Numbered from the stretch's first letter, positions 35,081 to 45,388 are shown. The stretch: 64,000 bases of DNA from Nitrospiraceae bacterium (GCA_012517735.1 JAAYUK010000088.1:1-64000), one strand, 5' to 3'. Program-made: numbers and translations. The notes: a model not told the origin generated them from the letters alone.

Positions 35081-36321
35081 TGAGTAGAAGAAGAGTCGTC
35101 GTCACCGGCCTTGGCATGATCTCGCCGCTCGGTATCGGCGTCGAGGCTTCGTGGAAAGCTGCCCTTGCGGGGAAAAGCGGCATAGGAAGGATTACCCAGT
35201 TTGACTGCTCCGCCTACCCGGTGCAGATTGCCGGCGAAGTCAAGGACTTCAATCCCGAACAGTGGATCGAGCCGAAAGAGGTCAAAAAAATGGATCGCTT
35301 CATCCAGTTCGGTCTGGCAGCGTCCCAGATGGCGATGGATGATTCCGGCTTTGTCATAACCCCCGAAAATGCCGAGCGTGTCGGTGTTTGTGTCGGCGCG
35401 GGTATGGGGGGGCTCGGGTCAATCGAACTATATCACTCGGTGCTGGTCGAAAAAGGGCATCGCCGCGTGTCGCCGTTCTTCATTCCGATGGTCATCATCA
35501 ACCTTGCTGCCGGCAATATCTCGATTCGTTTTGGTGCAAAAGGGCCGAACGTTTCTCCGGTGACCGCCTGCGCCACCGGAAGCCACTCTATCGGTGAGGC
35601 TGCCCGGTGGATTGAGCGCGGCGACTGCGATATGGTGATTGCCGGTGGTGTGGAGTCGACGATCACTCCGCTCGGCATTGCCGGATTTGCGTCCATGAAG
35701 GCGCTTTCGACCAGGAACGATGCCCCGGAGAAAGCAAGCCGTCCATTTGATGCCGGCCGCGACGGATTCGTCATGGGAGAGGGCGGCGGTATCCTGATCG
35801 TAGAATCTCTTGAGAGTGCCCTTGCGAGGAAAGCGAAGATTTATGCTGAAATCGTCGGGTTCGGCATGTCGGGAGATGCGTATCACATGTCTGCTCCAGC
35901 GCCGAAAGGTGAGGGTGCGGCTCGTTGTATGGCGCTTGCCATCAAGGATGCTGGCATCGCGCCGGAGGCTGTCGGCTATGTCAATGCGCATGGCACGTCG
36001 ACTCCCTTTGGTGATGAGCTTGAGACTGCAGCCATCAAGACGGTTTTTGGTGAGCATGCGTACAAACTCTGTGTCAGCTCGACAAAGTCCATGACCGGGC
36101 ATCTGCTTGGTGCAGCGGGCGGTGTGGAAGCGATCTTTACCATTATGAGTATTGTGGACGGTATGGTCCCGCCGACCATCAATCTCGAGCAGCCGGATCC
36201 GGAGTGCGATCTCGATTACGTTCCGCATCAGGCCCGCAAGCTTGAGCTTGAGTGCGCGCTCTCCAATTCCTTTGGATTTGGTGGAACGAATGCATCGGTC
36301 ATTTTCAAGAAATACTGCTGA
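35080..36321 (+). CDS. fabF: 3-oxoacyl-ACP synthase II (FabF)
   Basis: A 413-residue thiolase-fold enzyme with catalytic Cys in [17 protein letters not shown] and two His in [15 protein letters not shown] and [16 protein letters not shown]-terminal [16 protein letters not shown]. It elongates acyl-ACP with malonyl-ACP. Coupled to acpP at TGATG. Its last 32 bases overlap the predicted rnc start. A divergent second KAS II is at 38914-40116. Confidence 0.96.
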   Translation: MSRRRVVVTGLGMISPLGIGVEASWKAALAGKSGIGRITQFDCSAYPVQIAGEVKDFNPEQWIEPKEVKKMDRFIQFGLAASQMAMDDSGFVITPENAERVGVCVGAGMGGLGSIELYHSVLVEKGHRRVSPFFIPMVIINLAAGNISIRFGAKGPNVSPVTACATGSHSIGEAARWIERGDCDMVIAGGVESTITPLGIAGFASMKALSTRNDAPEKASRPFDAGRDGFVMGEGGGILIVESLESALARKAKIYAEIVGFGMSGDAYHMSAPAPKGEGAARCMALAIKDAGIAPEAVGYVNAHGTSTPFGDELETAAIKTVFGEHAYKLCVSSTKSMTGHLLGAAGGVEAIFTIMSIVDGMVPPTINLEQPDPECDLDYVPHQARKLELECALSNSFGFGGTNASVIFKKYC

Positions 36322-37000
36322 ACTGGAGGCTGCATTAGGATATCGGTTCCGCAATGCGGCGCTTCTTGAAGAGGCATTAACACACAAATCGTATCAGCAT
36401 GAACATGCTGATCGGTTGCAGGGTTTCAATGAACGCCTTGAGTTTCTCGGCGATTCAGTCCTCGGACTGGCGGTCGCCGAGAAACTTTTTTCCATCCCGG
36501 AAACTTTCACCGAAGCGGATATGTCGAAGATGAAGGCATATCTGGTCAACAAAAACGTTCTTTTTGATCTTGGCTCCTCATTGCAGCTGGGAGCATACCT
36601 CAATCTCGGCAGGGGCGAAGAGTCCACGGAGGGGCGTCAGAAACAGTCTATTGTCGCCAACGCGGTTGAGGCTATTTTCGGTGCGATATTTCTTGATGCC
36701 GGTTATGAAACTGTCCGGGATGTCATCCTGGCCCAGTACGGGACCCGCATTGATGACATTGTGTCGCGGCGTGCCTGGTATGACTTCAAAAGCGCGCTCC
36801 AGGAGCGGTGTCAGGGCGCATTTGGGGTGTTGCCGGATTATCGCGTGATCAGGCAGGAAGGTGAAGAACATCGCAAGATATTTACGGTGGATGTCTTTAT
36901 CAAAGGGTCCTATTATGGCCGAGGGGTCGGCAAAAGCAAAAAAGACGCACAAATGGCTGCTGCCCGGGAGGCACTTGATAAACTTGCCCAACTGGAGTAA
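36290..37000 (+). CDS. rnc: Ribonuclease III
   Basis: A 236-residue protein with the RNase III signature [35 protein letters not shown] (second acidic pair) and a C-terminal double-stranded RNA-binding domain ([25 protein letters not shown]). It cuts double-stranded RNA, including rRNA precursors. Start 36290 lies inside the end of fabF, a 32-nt overlap. The fabF-rnc linkage is common. Confidence 0.95.
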   Translation: MHRSFSRNTAELEAALGYRFRNAALLEEALTHKSYQHEHADRLQGFNERLEFLGDSVLGLAVAEKLFSIPETFTEADMSKMKAYLVNKNVLFDLGSSLQLGAYLNLGRGEESTEGRQKQSIVANAVEAIFGAIFLDAGYETVRDVILAQYGTRIDDIVSRRAWYDFKSALQERCQGAFGVLPDYRVIRQEGEEHRKIFTVDVFIKGSYYGRGVGKSKKDAQMAAAREALDKLAQLE

Positions 37001-37062
37001 AGCGCTTCTGACGGCATGTCTCCTTTTTTGATTTTCCTGTTGATGAATGATAAGCTAACCCC

Positions 37063-37449
37063 ATGAAATATCTCTTTATGGCGGGATTGTACATGATGCT
37101 GCTCACGATTGCTCCTCCGGCAGATGCCGGGTGCATGAGCTGTTTTTCAAAGTCGGGAAGCAGCTACACCGAGCTGGTCTGCGAAGGAGACTCCACCTTC
37201 GATGCCATCAGGAAGTGCGGTCCTCCTGACTATCGGGAGGAAACTGCTGAAGAAACCTCCGGCGAAATCTCCTCGGGCCCAACCTGGCGGCCGCATACGA
37301 GGACGCTGAATATCCAGAAGCGGAAAGTCGAAAAATTTTATTATGACTGCGGATACATGCGGCTGGTCCGTATTCTTACCTTCAGTGGCGGACGGCTGAT
37401 TTCGATTGAAGAGGGTGGCCGCGGAGCCGGAGAGCAGCGGTGCTGGTAG
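37063..37449 (+). CDS. Secreted DUF2845-like small protein
   Basis: A 128-residue protein: signal peptide (LFMAGLYMMLLTIAPPADA-G), then CMSCFSKSGSS, VCEGDSTFDAIRKCGPPDYREE (short pattern typical of DUF2845), and KFYYDCGYMRLVRILTFSGGRLISIEEG. Six Cys in the mature part suggest disulfides. Function unknown. It follows rnc by 62 bp. Confidence 0.78.
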   Translation: MKYLFMAGLYMMLLTIAPPADAGCMSCFSKSGSSYTELVCEGDSTFDAIRKCGPPDYREETAEETSGEISSGPTWRPHTRTLNIQKRKVEKFYYDCGYMRLVRILTFSGGRLISIEEGGRGAGEQRCW

Positions 37450-37460
37450 TGGGGGATTGG

Positions 37461-37489
37461 TAAACAGTGAACGGTGAGCAGTGAGCAGG
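37461..37489. repeat. Degenerate heptad-type tandem repeat
   Basis: Successive short units such as AACAGTGA, ACGGTGA, GCAGTGA and GCAGG stand in the spacer between the DUF2845 gene and the MurC-like gene. The motif family resembles that at 23451-23483. Confidence 0.45.
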
Positions 37490-37513
37490 AAGAAGCAAAA
37501 GAAGTAAGAAGGG

Positions 37514-38878
37514 TTACGTGCGCTGGCGGATTTTGTCTGCAATGGAAGCGGCAAATGCCGAGAGTGATTCGTCACGAGCCCCGAAGATAATATAGTTTTG
37601 CCACTCGGCAATGCGATCAAGAACCTCTTTCCTTGTAGTGACTGATTCTGCTGATTTCCCTTGTACTGCAACGCCGCGGGCGATCTCGTCGCTCGATATG
37701 TCTTTCTGCGCAGTACCCCCCGCGTAATAGATCGGCAGAAGTATGAGATGATCCGATGCCCTCAGATTTTCTGCAAATGCTGCGATATATTCGTTTTTCA
37801 TCATTCGGGTCGGTCCGTATCCATGAGGCTGGAACAGGTAGCAGAGAGCAGGCCGGATGAGTTGCACCGCCTGCATCATCGAGGCAATCTTGTGCGGATT
37901 GTGTGCATAGTCATCGACAACAAGATGCTCAGCAGTGTTGACATGAATATCAAAGCGCCGCTCAATGCCCGTAAACGCAGGAAGCACTTCTGCAACAGCA
38001 TCCGGTTGTATTCCCATTTCGCCGAGGAGTGCGATACAGGCAAGCGCATTCATGACGTTGTATCTGCCGGGCAGTGACAGCCGGAACGGGATGTCCCGCA
38101 CGGTAAACGAGCTTTCAAGCGGCTGCAGGATAAGGTTTTCTGCGCGATAATCCGACGGTGCATCAAGAGAAAATGTGGCAGCCGCCTTTGAGCGGAACGG
38201 AGCAAGATGCAGGTCATCGGCATTCAGGACGCAACTCCCGCGGGTGTTGTCCAGCAGAATGCGAAACATGGATGCGGTTTCGCTGATGCTGTGATGATCG
38301 AGGTCGAGGTTCAGAACGATCGTGTGTTCGGGCCGGTAATGAACAATGCTGCCATCCGACTCGCATGCTTCGATTACCAGGAAATCCGAAACTCCCGAAA
38401 GCGAATTGCCGGGATTATCAGCGGTCCGAAACTGCTTTACCCTGCCGCCGCCGATGAAGCTCGGATGCATGCCGAGGCGCTCCATGAGAAAGGCCAGCAT
38501 GCCGGATGTGGTTGACTTGCCGCTGGTGCCTGCCACTGCCAGCGAACGGAAATCAGTGGAGAGCGCTGCGAGGTAATCGGGGCGGGTCATGGATGGAATA
38601 TTCAGTTTACGGGCCTTGACGAGTTCCGGCTGGTCCGGCTCAACTGCGGTGCTGAAGACGAGCATATCGGTCTGCGGCGTCACACCGCTGCCGTCCTGCG
38701 GATACATGGTGATGCCGCACATGCGCAATGCATCGAGCGCGGGATGATCGGGGTTTTTGTCGAATGCCCGATCGGAGCCGGAAACACGGTTTCCTCGCGC
38801 CGCCATAAAACGGGCAATTGCGGAGAGCCCGCTTCCGCCGATGCCGGAAAAGAACAAAGAACGGTCAGTCGTGTTCAT
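37514..38878 (-). CDS. MurC/Mpl-like Mur ligase
   Basis: A 454-residue Mur ligase: N-terminal Rossmann FSGIGGSGLSAIARFM, P-loop AVAGTSGKSTTSGML, central FLVIEACESDGSIVHYRPEHTIV and C-terminal VDDYAHNPHKIASMM. MurC joins L-Ala to UDP-MurNAc; Mpl reattaches recovered peptides. The P-loop is GTSGKSTT, not the usual GTHGKTTT of MurC. It is outside any dcw cluster here, so it is probably a second MurC-type ligase rather than the essential one. Exact substrate is uncertain. Confidence 0.8.
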   Translation of the reverse strand: MNTTDRSLFFSGIGGSGLSAIARFMAARGNRVSGSDRAFDKNPDHPALDALRMCGITMYPQDGSGVTPQTDMLVFSTAVEPDQPELVKARKLNIPSMTRPDYLAALSTDFRSLAVAGTSGKSTTSGMLAFLMERLGMHPSFIGGGRVKQFRTADNPGNSLSGVSDFLVIEACESDGSIVHYRPEHTIVLNLDLDHHSISETASMFRILLDNTRGSCVLNADDLHLAPFRSKAAATFSLDAPSDYRAENLILQPLESSFTVRDIPFRLSLPGRYNVMNALACIALLGEMGIQPDAVAEVLPAFTGIERRFDIHVNTAEHLVVDDYAHNPHKIASMMQAVQLIRPALCYLFQPHGYGPTRMMKNEYIAAFAENLRASDHLILLPIYYAGGTAQKDISSDEIARGVAVQGKSAESVTTRKEVLDRIAEWQNYIIFGARDESLSAFAASIADKIRQRT

Positions 38879-38913
38879 GGTCTTCTAGTTTAGCGGATGA
38901 CGGCAGGGTTTTC

Positions 38914-40116
38914 CTATGCCACTTTTTTGAGGATCAGCGCTGCATTGGCACCGCCGAAGCCGAACGATTGTGACAGCGCCTTCTTGACCGGCATGCTGAT
39001 TGTTTCCGGCGACAGGGTGACCGGGCATTCGCGGTCCTGTTCAGTGACATTGATCGTCGGCGGTATCACGCCGTCCCGCACTGATAAAGCTGTGCAGGCG
39101 ATTTCAAAGGCGGCCGATGCCGCGAGCATGTGGCCGGTCATTGATTTCAGTGCACTTAGAGGCAGCGGCCGATCACCGAATACGGTTCTGATCGCTTCCG
39201 CTTCGGTGCGGTCTCCGATTGGTGTCGATGTTCCGTGGGCATTGATATGATCAATCTGCTCCGGTCCGAATCCGGCCATGCGGAGGAGATCGTTCAGAAC
39301 AGCGATCTGGGAAGGCAGATGGGGTTGCGTCAGGTGATACCCGTCTGTCCTGTTCACATACCCTGCAATTTCGGCATAGACAGGAGCATTGCGTCGCCTT
39401 GCCGAACGATAGCTCTCCAGGACCATGATGCATGCGCCTTCTGCAAGGACAAATCCGTTTCTGGTGCGGTCGAATGGGCGGCTGGCATCCGCAGTTGTTC
39501 CGGGGGTCAAGGCTCCTGCCCTCCCATAGCCTTCAAAACAGATTTCACAGAGGGGCGCCTCAGAGCCGCCCGCAAGGGCGATGTCGGTCACACCAAGCCG
39601 GATATGACGGTATGCTTCTCCTATGGCATGAGCTCCTGATGCACATGCTGTAGAAATACCGAGACATTCACCCTTGATGCCAAACTGCCGGGCAATCGTC
39701 GCCGGTGCCATGAAAAGAGTTGTTGACGGCATGAGAAAGGGGGAGAGCTTTTTATTTTCCTGCAGAGATTTTCCCGCGCGTTCGAGAGATGAAATTCCGG
39801 CCCTGCTCGAGCCGACCAGTACGGAAGCCTGCGCAACGGAAGGCGCCTGCCGCCCGGTCAAAAGGCAGGCATCATGCAGTGCCATGTGCGCTGCAGCAGT
39901 TGCATACAACACGAAATCATCAAGCGTTCGCACATCCCTGGGGGGCAGAAAAGGAGAGAAGTCCAAAGCGGGAAGCTTTCCTGCAAGTCTCCAGGGGCGC
40001 TCTGTCTCCAGAACCGTGATCCCGGAACGTCCAGCGAGGATTCCCTGCCAAGACTCCCTGAAAGACGCTCCCAATGGGGTAACGGCACCGATTCCCGTTA
40101 TGACTACCCGTTCCAT
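38914..40116 (-). CDS. Second beta-ketoacyl-ACP synthase (KAS II type)
   Basis: A 400-residue thiolase-fold KAS with Cys in ISTACASGAHAIGEAYRH and His in [18 protein letters not shown] and LKSMTGHMLAAS. The enzyme is complete. It is clearly divergent from the fabF at 35080, stands outside the fab operon and is transcribed away from the RodZ-like gene. It may serve a specialised acyl product. Start at 40116 (MERVVITGIGAVTPLG) is family-typical; an upstream ATG at 40173 is in frame. Confidence 0.9.
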   Translation of the reverse strand: MERVVITGIGAVTPLGASFRESWQGILAGRSGITVLETERPWRLAGKLPALDFSPFLPPRDVRTLDDFVLYATAAAHMALHDACLLTGRQAPSVAQASVLVGSSRAGISSLERAGKSLQENKKLSPFLMPSTTLFMAPATIARQFGIKGECLGISTACASGAHAIGEAYRHIRLGVTDIALAGGSEAPLCEICFEGYGRAGALTPGTTADASRPFDRTRNGFVLAEGACIMVLESYRSARRRNAPVYAEIAGYVNRTDGYHLTQPHLPSQIAVLNDLLRMAGFGPEQIDHINAHGTSTPIGDRTEAEAIRTVFGDRPLPLSALKSMTGHMLAASAAFEIACTALSVRDGVIPPTINVTEQDRECPVTLSPETISMPVKKALSQSFGFGGANAALILKKVA

Positions 40117-40213
40117 TGTAAACCAGTTTATCACAGGTGGTTTACAAATGAAAATATATAGCGCTATAAGCAAATATTTTCAAACATCAGATCATTATGC
40201 TATAGTGAACAGA

Positions 40214-41266
40214 ATGTCATCGCTTTTTAAAGAAAAAAGAATCGCTCTCGGCAAGGAACTCAAGGAGTTTGCCGATCTGACGCGTATCCGGGAAAGTCAT
40301 TTGCGCGCCATTGAGGAATGCCGTTTCGAAAAATTGCCGGTGCCTGTCTATTCGCGTGGCTACATTCGTGATTATGCCCGTGCCCTTGGCGTGGATCCTG
40401 CTCCGATCCTCGCTGAATATGAACACTATCTTCAGGGTCCTGAGAATACCAATCCCCAGCTGTCGCTGGAGCTTACAGCGGCGGAGCCGGTTACCGAGAA
40501 GGCTGCCCAGTCCGCATTGCCTTTGCCGGCAACTATCGTTGCCGAACCCCCGCAGCGTCCGGTCACCTTAACGGTTGAGCGGCAGATTCAGCTTGAAGAA
40601 CATACGTCAGGCGGACGTTCCCTGAAGCTTTCACTCGCTTTTTTTGCGCTTCTCGTTGTCATAGGCGGGGCTGCACTCTACCATATGTATGGTTCGAACG
40701 GTCAGTCCGCGACACAACAGGTTGTCCCCGATGTTATTGTAAAAGAGCCGGTTATGGTCAGGCCGGCCGATACTTCCCAGAAGCCTGCTGAAGCTCCCGC
40801 AGCTTCGGTTCCGGCAATGGCGAAGCCTGAATCTGCACCTGCGGCAAAAACGGAAACCACTGCCGCAGCGAAACCAGCTGAGCCGCAACTGCCGGTAGCA
40901 TCGGCACAGGGAACCGCTCCTTCCGGGAAAAAACATGTGCTTGCCATTTCTGCGACGGACAAGGTATGGGTGCAGCTGATCCTCGATAAGACCGACAAGA
41001 AAGAAATGCTGCTCAACCCTGGCGATGCCTTGCGATTTGAGGCGAGCGATTCCTTCCGTCTCTGGATCGGCAATGCGGGCGGGTTGAAACTCTCCCTTGA
41101 CGGCAGGGAAATTGCTCATGGCGGAAAAGTGGGACAAGCGTTGCGCCTGGTTCTTCCCGATACGACCGGTGGACAGCAGCAGCAGAAGAAGAAGGTTGAC
41201 CAGTCTCCTTCACAACCGGCCGCACCCCGGAAGACGACTCCGACCGAACCGACCGCAGTTCAGTAG
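40214..41266 (+). CDS. RodZ-like helix-turn-helix transmembrane protein
   Basis: A 350-residue protein: N-terminal HTH_25 domain (RIALGKELKEFADLTRIRESHLRAIEE, residues ~8-70), a transmembrane segment near 137-157 (LKLSLAFFALLVVIGGAALY), a Pro/Ala-rich linker and a C-terminal DUF4115 beta domain (HVLAISATDKVWVQLILD..FRLWIGNAGGLKLSLDGREI). RodZ links MreB to the envelope in rod-shape control. The start chosen lacks a strong ribosome site, and an ATG at 40148 is in frame; the N-terminal homology begins at 40214. Confidence 0.85.
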   Translation: MSSLFKEKRIALGKELKEFADLTRIRESHLRAIEECRFEKLPVPVYSRGYIRDYARALGVDPAPILAEYEHYLQGPENTNPQLSLELTAAEPVTEKAAQSALPLPATIVAEPPQRPVTLTVERQIQLEEHTSGGRSLKLSLAFFALLVVIGGAALYHMYGSNGQSATQQVVPDVIVKEPVMVRPADTSQKPAEAPAASVPAMAKPESAPAAKTETTAAAKPAEPQLPVASAQGTAPSGKKHVLAISATDKVWVQLILDKTDKKEMLLNPGDALRFEASDSFRLWIGNAGGLKLSLDGREIAHGGKVGQALRLVLPDTTGGQQQQKKKVDQSPSQPAAPRKTTPTEPTAVQ

Positions 41267-41275
41267 ATTCCTTGC

Positions 41276-43198
41276 ATGAGACCCGGCCGTATCAGCGAGT
41301 TGCTCACCAAAAAGGCGCTTGTTCTTTTTCTGCTCCAGTTTGTCGGTATGGTCACGTTTCTCGGCTATCAGTCGTGGATGGATTCAAGCATCGAGTGTGT
41401 TCGGTGCCACAGTGACCGGAAACGCATGGAGCAGCTTGGCCATCCGCAATATTTTGTCACGCAGGAAATGGTCGAAAAAGAGAGTCGCCATCCCAATGTA
41501 AAATGCCGCGATTGTCACCTCGGCAATGGCCGCGCAACTGATCCCGACAAAGCGCACGAAGGCATGCTGACAGCATTCTACATCAATCATGAAGGAGATG
41601 CGGTCAAGCGGAAACTTCTCTCAAAAAAACCGCTTCTGCCGGAGGGCAATGATCATATCCGGGAGATGCTGCCGCAGGTCAGAGAGAACGGTGTGCTGAC
41701 CACGCACCCCGAGGTGCGCAATGTGCTTTGGCACGACCGGGACCCGAAGACCTTCAACTTCGATCCGGAGATTGCAGCGAAAACCTGCGGCAAGTCAGGT
41801 TGCCATCCCGACGAACTGAAGCAGTTCAAAACCACGGTTATGGCGACCAACTTCCGGCAACGCACCATGACGACCTGGCTGCATCCATACGGCCCGCAGA
41901 ACTGCGGACCTTCGTTTGCCGATCTTCCGCCGTCCGATGTGCTCAGGGACGCCGGTTTCTCGACAAAAAACCTCGATGCCATCAACAAGGAGCTTAACGT
42001 TCCACTGACCAAAGATCAGGCGATAGCCAAGCAGAAGTTCTGCAACGCCTGTCATGCCGGCTGTCTCGACTGTCATTATGCTCCCGATAGAAAACGCGGA
42101 GCTCACGCCTTTACCAATAAACCGCCGGCTGAGACGTGCGGAGGCAATGGACGCAATACCAGCATGTGCCATGCCGGGTCATCCCACAGCCGTCGCGGGG
42201 AGACCTATGTCGGCGGCGACTATTCGATACCGACCGGCATGAAACCGGATGTCCACTACAAGAAAAACATTCATTGCACCGATTGCCACACCACCGGCGA
42301 AAAGGGCATGGGAGACATGCAGCGCAAGGCCAACTGCCAGGACTGCCACATCGCCATTCAGGAGGCGCATGAGAAGAGCGTGCACAAGAACCTCGATTGT
42401 GCCGCGTGCCATGTGAACGAGCTGCGCGGGTATCAGGTGGTTATATGGGGACCGGGGATGGTGGCGGGTAAACAGAACCCGATGAAAAAATATTCGCTTT
42501 ACTACGGCATACAGGGACCGCCTCTGCTGATGAAAGACCAGAAGGGGGTCTGGATGGCGGTCAAGGTCTTCCCGCACGCTGTCGCTAATTTCAAAAACGA
42601 TGTTCCGGCATCGCCCGGTCTGCAGTATCGCTGGAAGAACGGCGAGACGCGTGATCCGTACTATATCGTCGGCACGTTTGAGGCTCCGTCGAACAACAAG
42701 CATCTGCTCTGGTTCGAGATACAGCAGGCGTCGCATCCCTATGGCAAAGGCCGCTCATGTGAAAGCTGTCACAAGGAAAAACAGACGCTCACCTCGACCT
42801 GGGAATATATGGACGATCAGGGAGCGGTTGATGCATTTACCGGAGGCTATTCGATCGTTGCGGGCAAGGATGGCCTCAGAATCACGAACATGCATTACCG
42901 CGGCCGGATCACCCCAATGCCGGGTTACAAGCTGGAAGATTTTGCCTCATGGATATACTTCAAGGACAAATGGCAGATGCCGGGCGACTTCTCGATTCCG
43001 ACCGATAAGGCGAAGTACCGGAAGTATTCAGACCTTTCCCGCCAGATCGGCAAGGAGCTGACCATGCTCGACCGGTCGGTGCGTTCCAAAGACAAGAAAA
43101 CACAGAAGCTTTACAAGGAGCTCAAAGGGTTTGCCCTGCACAACGAGGCGCTGGCGATCGGCGCTATTCGGGAGTTTGAGCAGAAGCAGCGTCGATAG
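41276..43198 (+). CDS. Multihaem c-type cytochrome, membrane-anchored
   Basis: A 640-residue protein with one N-terminal membrane anchor (ALVLFLLQFVGMVTFLGY) and a large periplasmic domain. Eight regular CXXCH sites are visible (CVRCH, CRDCH, CNACH, CLDCH, CTDCH, CQDCH, CAACH, CESCH), plus a CX4CH (CGKSGCH) and a longer spaced CX9CH (C..NTSMCH). It is probably an electron-transfer cytochrome between the quinone pool and a periplasmic acceptor. The first haem site close after the anchor recalls NapC/NrfH, but the rest does not match those. Only weak initiation signals precede the ATG. Confidence 0.85.
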   Translation: MRPGRISELLTKKALVLFLLQFVGMVTFLGYQSWMDSSIECVRCHSDRKRMEQLGHPQYFVTQEMVEKESRHPNVKCRDCHLGNGRATDPDKAHEGMLTAFYINHEGDAVKRKLLSKKPLLPEGNDHIREMLPQVRENGVLTTHPEVRNVLWHDRDPKTFNFDPEIAAKTCGKSGCHPDELKQFKTTVMATNFRQRTMTTWLHPYGPQNCGPSFADLPPSDVLRDAGFSTKNLDAINKELNVPLTKDQAIAKQKFCNACHAGCLDCHYAPDRKRGAHAFTNKPPAETCGGNGRNTSMCHAGSSHSRRGETYVGGDYSIPTGMKPDVHYKKNIHCTDCHTTGEKGMGDMQRKANCQDCHIAIQEAHEKSVHKNLDCAACHVNELRGYQVVIWGPGMVAGKQNPMKKYSLYYGIQGPPLLMKDQKGVWMAVKVFPHAVANFKNDVPASPGLQYRWKNGETRDPYYIVGTFEAPSNNKHLLWFEIQQASHPYGKGRSCESCHKEKQTLTSTWEYMDDQGAVDAFTGGYSIVAGKDGLRITNMHYRGRITPMPGYKLEDFASWIYFKDKWQMPGDFSIPTDKAKYRKYSDLSRQIGKELTMLDRSVRSKDKKTQKLYKELKGFALHNEALAIGAIREFEQKQRR

Positions 43199-43249
43199 GT
43201 GACAACCGCTCTGCGCCGGGAGTCGTCCTTCCCTGTGGTACAATGAGCC

Positions 43250-45361
43250 ATGATTGCACGGAACAATCTCCTCGCTTTTTTTCGTGAACAGGTAAAGAAA
43301 CCGATCAGCTATCGCGAACTGACCGAGCGCCTCCGGCTTCGCGGCGGGGAACGCAAGCCGGTCAAGAAACTGTTGCGCGACCTTGTCAATTCCGGCGAAA
43401 TCATCAAAAACCGCAAAGGACTCTACGGACTGCCGGCCGAAATGAGTCTGGTGACCGGCTATTTTGAGGCGCACCGGGACGGATACGGATTCGTGATATC
43501 CGAGAAACCGGGTGAGCGCGATGTCTTTGTTGCCGGACGTAACACGCTGGGCGCAATGGACAATGACCGGGTCGTGGTGCGCATCGACAACACGGAGCGG
43601 CGCGATGGCACGATCGTGCGTATTCTCGACCGGGCGCATACCCGTATCGTCGGCACCCTGCAGGTCAGCCGCAAGGCATCCTATGTTGTGCCGAAAAACC
43701 GTTCCATTCCCTTCGATCTCTCCATTGCGCCGGATGACCGCGCATCGGCGCAGGACGGCGATTCGGTCATTGTTGAAGTCCTTTCGTTCCCGACCGACAA
43801 ACGGCCACCCACCGGCCGTGTCGTCAAGGTCCTTGCTGAACCGAAGACCCCAAGAGATGAAGTAGAGGGATTGATCGACGAATTCCATCTGCCGCGACGC
43901 TTTCCTCATGACGTGCTGGAAGAGGCACGGGCTCTCCATGCCAAAGCGTTGCCTGATGAGGATGGGGGCGGTCGTGTCTTGCGGCGCAAAGATTTGCGGA
44001 CGCTGAACACCGTTACCATTGACGGCGAAAAGGCGAAGGATTTTGACGACGCCGTTTCGATCAAAAGGACTGCTGAAGGCTATTGTCTCTGGGTGCATAT
44101 TGCCGATGTCGGGTATTTTGTCCCTTGGGATTCTGCGCTCGACCGCGAGGCACGCAGCCGGGGCACCAGTGTCTATTTCCCCGATCGCGTTGTGCCCATG
44201 TTGCCCAAGGAATTGTCCGAAGACCTCTGCAGCCTCAAGCCGAAGGTTGACCGTCTTGCATTTACCGTCGAAATGCACTTTGACGAGCGTGGCAACCGTA
44301 TCGGCCAGAAATTCTATCCGAGCTTTATCAACAGCAACGAGCGGATGACCTACACATCGGTCCGGAAGATTCTGATCGATCAGGACGCAGCCGAGCGGAA
44401 AAAGTATCAGGCATTACTGGCCGATTTTGAACTCATGGCCGAGCTGTGCCGGGCAATCAAAAAAATCCGGATCAAGCGCGGCAGCCTTGATTTCGATCTT
44501 CCGGAACCCGAGGTGATTCTCGATCTGCAGGGGAATCCGGAATCGATTATCCGCGCCGAGCGCAACTTTGCGCATATGCTTATCGAGGAGTTCATGATCG
44601 CTGCCAATGAGGCGGTTGCCGAGCATCTGGAAGGTCTGAACGTACCGAACCTCTACCGCATTCATGAAGAGCCCGATCCGCTCAAGTTCGAGGAAATCGC
44701 AAAAATGCTTGCTGCGCTTGGCATCATCCGTCACCGTCGGCTGATCAAGCCCGGCGATGTAGCTGGTCTGTTAAAACAGCTTGAGGGCACGCCGGAAGAA
44801 GCGGTCTTTCATTCGATCATCCTCCGCAGCCTGAAACAGGCGCGGTATTCGCCGGTCAATATCGGCCACTTCGGCCTTGCATCAGAAAGTTACTCGCACT
44901 TCACCTCGCCGATACGCCGGTATCCGGATCTGGTGACGCACCGTATCCTGCGGGAAGTGCTGCTGAAAAAACACCTGAGCGACAAGCGGATTGAGCAGCT
45001 GAATGCGCTGCTGCCTGATATCGCATTTCAGTCGTCCCGGACCGAACGTCATGCAGTTGATGCCGAACGTGCCGTTTTAAGCGCCTTGCGCGTCTGGTAC
45101 ATGAAAGGCAAGGAAGGGCAGCGGTTTTCGGGAAAGGTTGTTGCAGTGACTTCTTACGGCATCAAGGTGCGGTTTGACGAAGTCTACATCGAAGGATTCC
45201 TCCATGTTTCAGCCATGACCGACGATTATTACCGCTACGACGAGCAGCGCATGTGCCTGAACGGCCTGAATACCCGCAAACGCTATGCAATCGGTCAGGA
45301 GATTAAGGTGCGTGTTGACCGGGTGGATATGATCGAGCGGGAGATTGTGCTGGGGCTGTAA
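43250..45361 (+). CDS. rnr: Ribonuclease R
   Basis: A 703-residue protein: N-terminal winged-helix (ISYRELTERLRLRGGERKPV), OB/CSD (GYFEAHRDGYGFV), RNB catalytic domain with TIDGEKAKDFDDAVSI and CLWVHIADVGYFVPW.., and C-terminal S1 domain (GKVVAVTSYGIKVRFDEVYIEGFLHV). It is a 3'-5' exoribonuclease that degrades structured RNA. Length and order are canonical. Confidence 0.95.
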   Translation: MIARNNLLAFFREQVKKPISYRELTERLRLRGGERKPVKKLLRDLVNSGEIIKNRKGLYGLPAEMSLVTGYFEAHRDGYGFVISEKPGERDVFVAGRNTLGAMDNDRVVVRIDNTERRDGTIVRILDRAHTRIVGTLQVSRKASYVVPKNRSIPFDLSIAPDDRASAQDGDSVIVEVLSFPTDKRPPTGRVVKVLAEPKTPRDEVEGLIDEFHLPRRFPHDVLEEARALHAKALPDEDGGGRVLRRKDLRTLNTVTIDGEKAKDFDDAVSIKRTAEGYCLWVHIADVGYFVPWDSALDREARSRGTSVYFPDRVVPMLPKELSEDLCSLKPKVDRLAFTVEMHFDERGNRIGQKFYPSFINSNERMTYTSVRKILIDQDAAERKKYQALLADFELMAELCRAIKKIRIKRGSLDFDLPEPEVILDLQGNPESIIRAERNFAHMLIEEFMIAANEAVAEHLEGLNVPNLYRIHEEPDPLKFEEIAKMLAALGIIRHRRLIKPGDVAGLLKQLEGTPEEAVFHSIILRSLKQARYSPVNIGHFGLASESYSHFTSPIRRYPDLVTHRILREVLLKKHLSDKRIEQLNALLPDIAFQSSRTERHAVDAERAVLSALRVWYMKGKEGQRFSGKVVAVTSYGIKVRFDEVYIEGFLHVSAMTDDYYRYDEQRMCLNGLNTRKRYAIGQEIKVRVDRVDMIEREIVLGL

Positions 45362-45362
45362 G

Positions 45363-45388
45363 GGCAGAATCCGGAAGTCAGAAGTCTG
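45363..45388 (+). repeat. Left inverted repeat flanking the vapBC-type pair
   Basis: GGCAGAATCCGGAAGTCAGA... starts two bases after the rnr stop. It is an imperfect inverted match of 46181-46212 (whose complement begins GGCAGAACTCAGAAGTCA). Short heptad-like units are recognisable in both. Confidence 0.55.
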
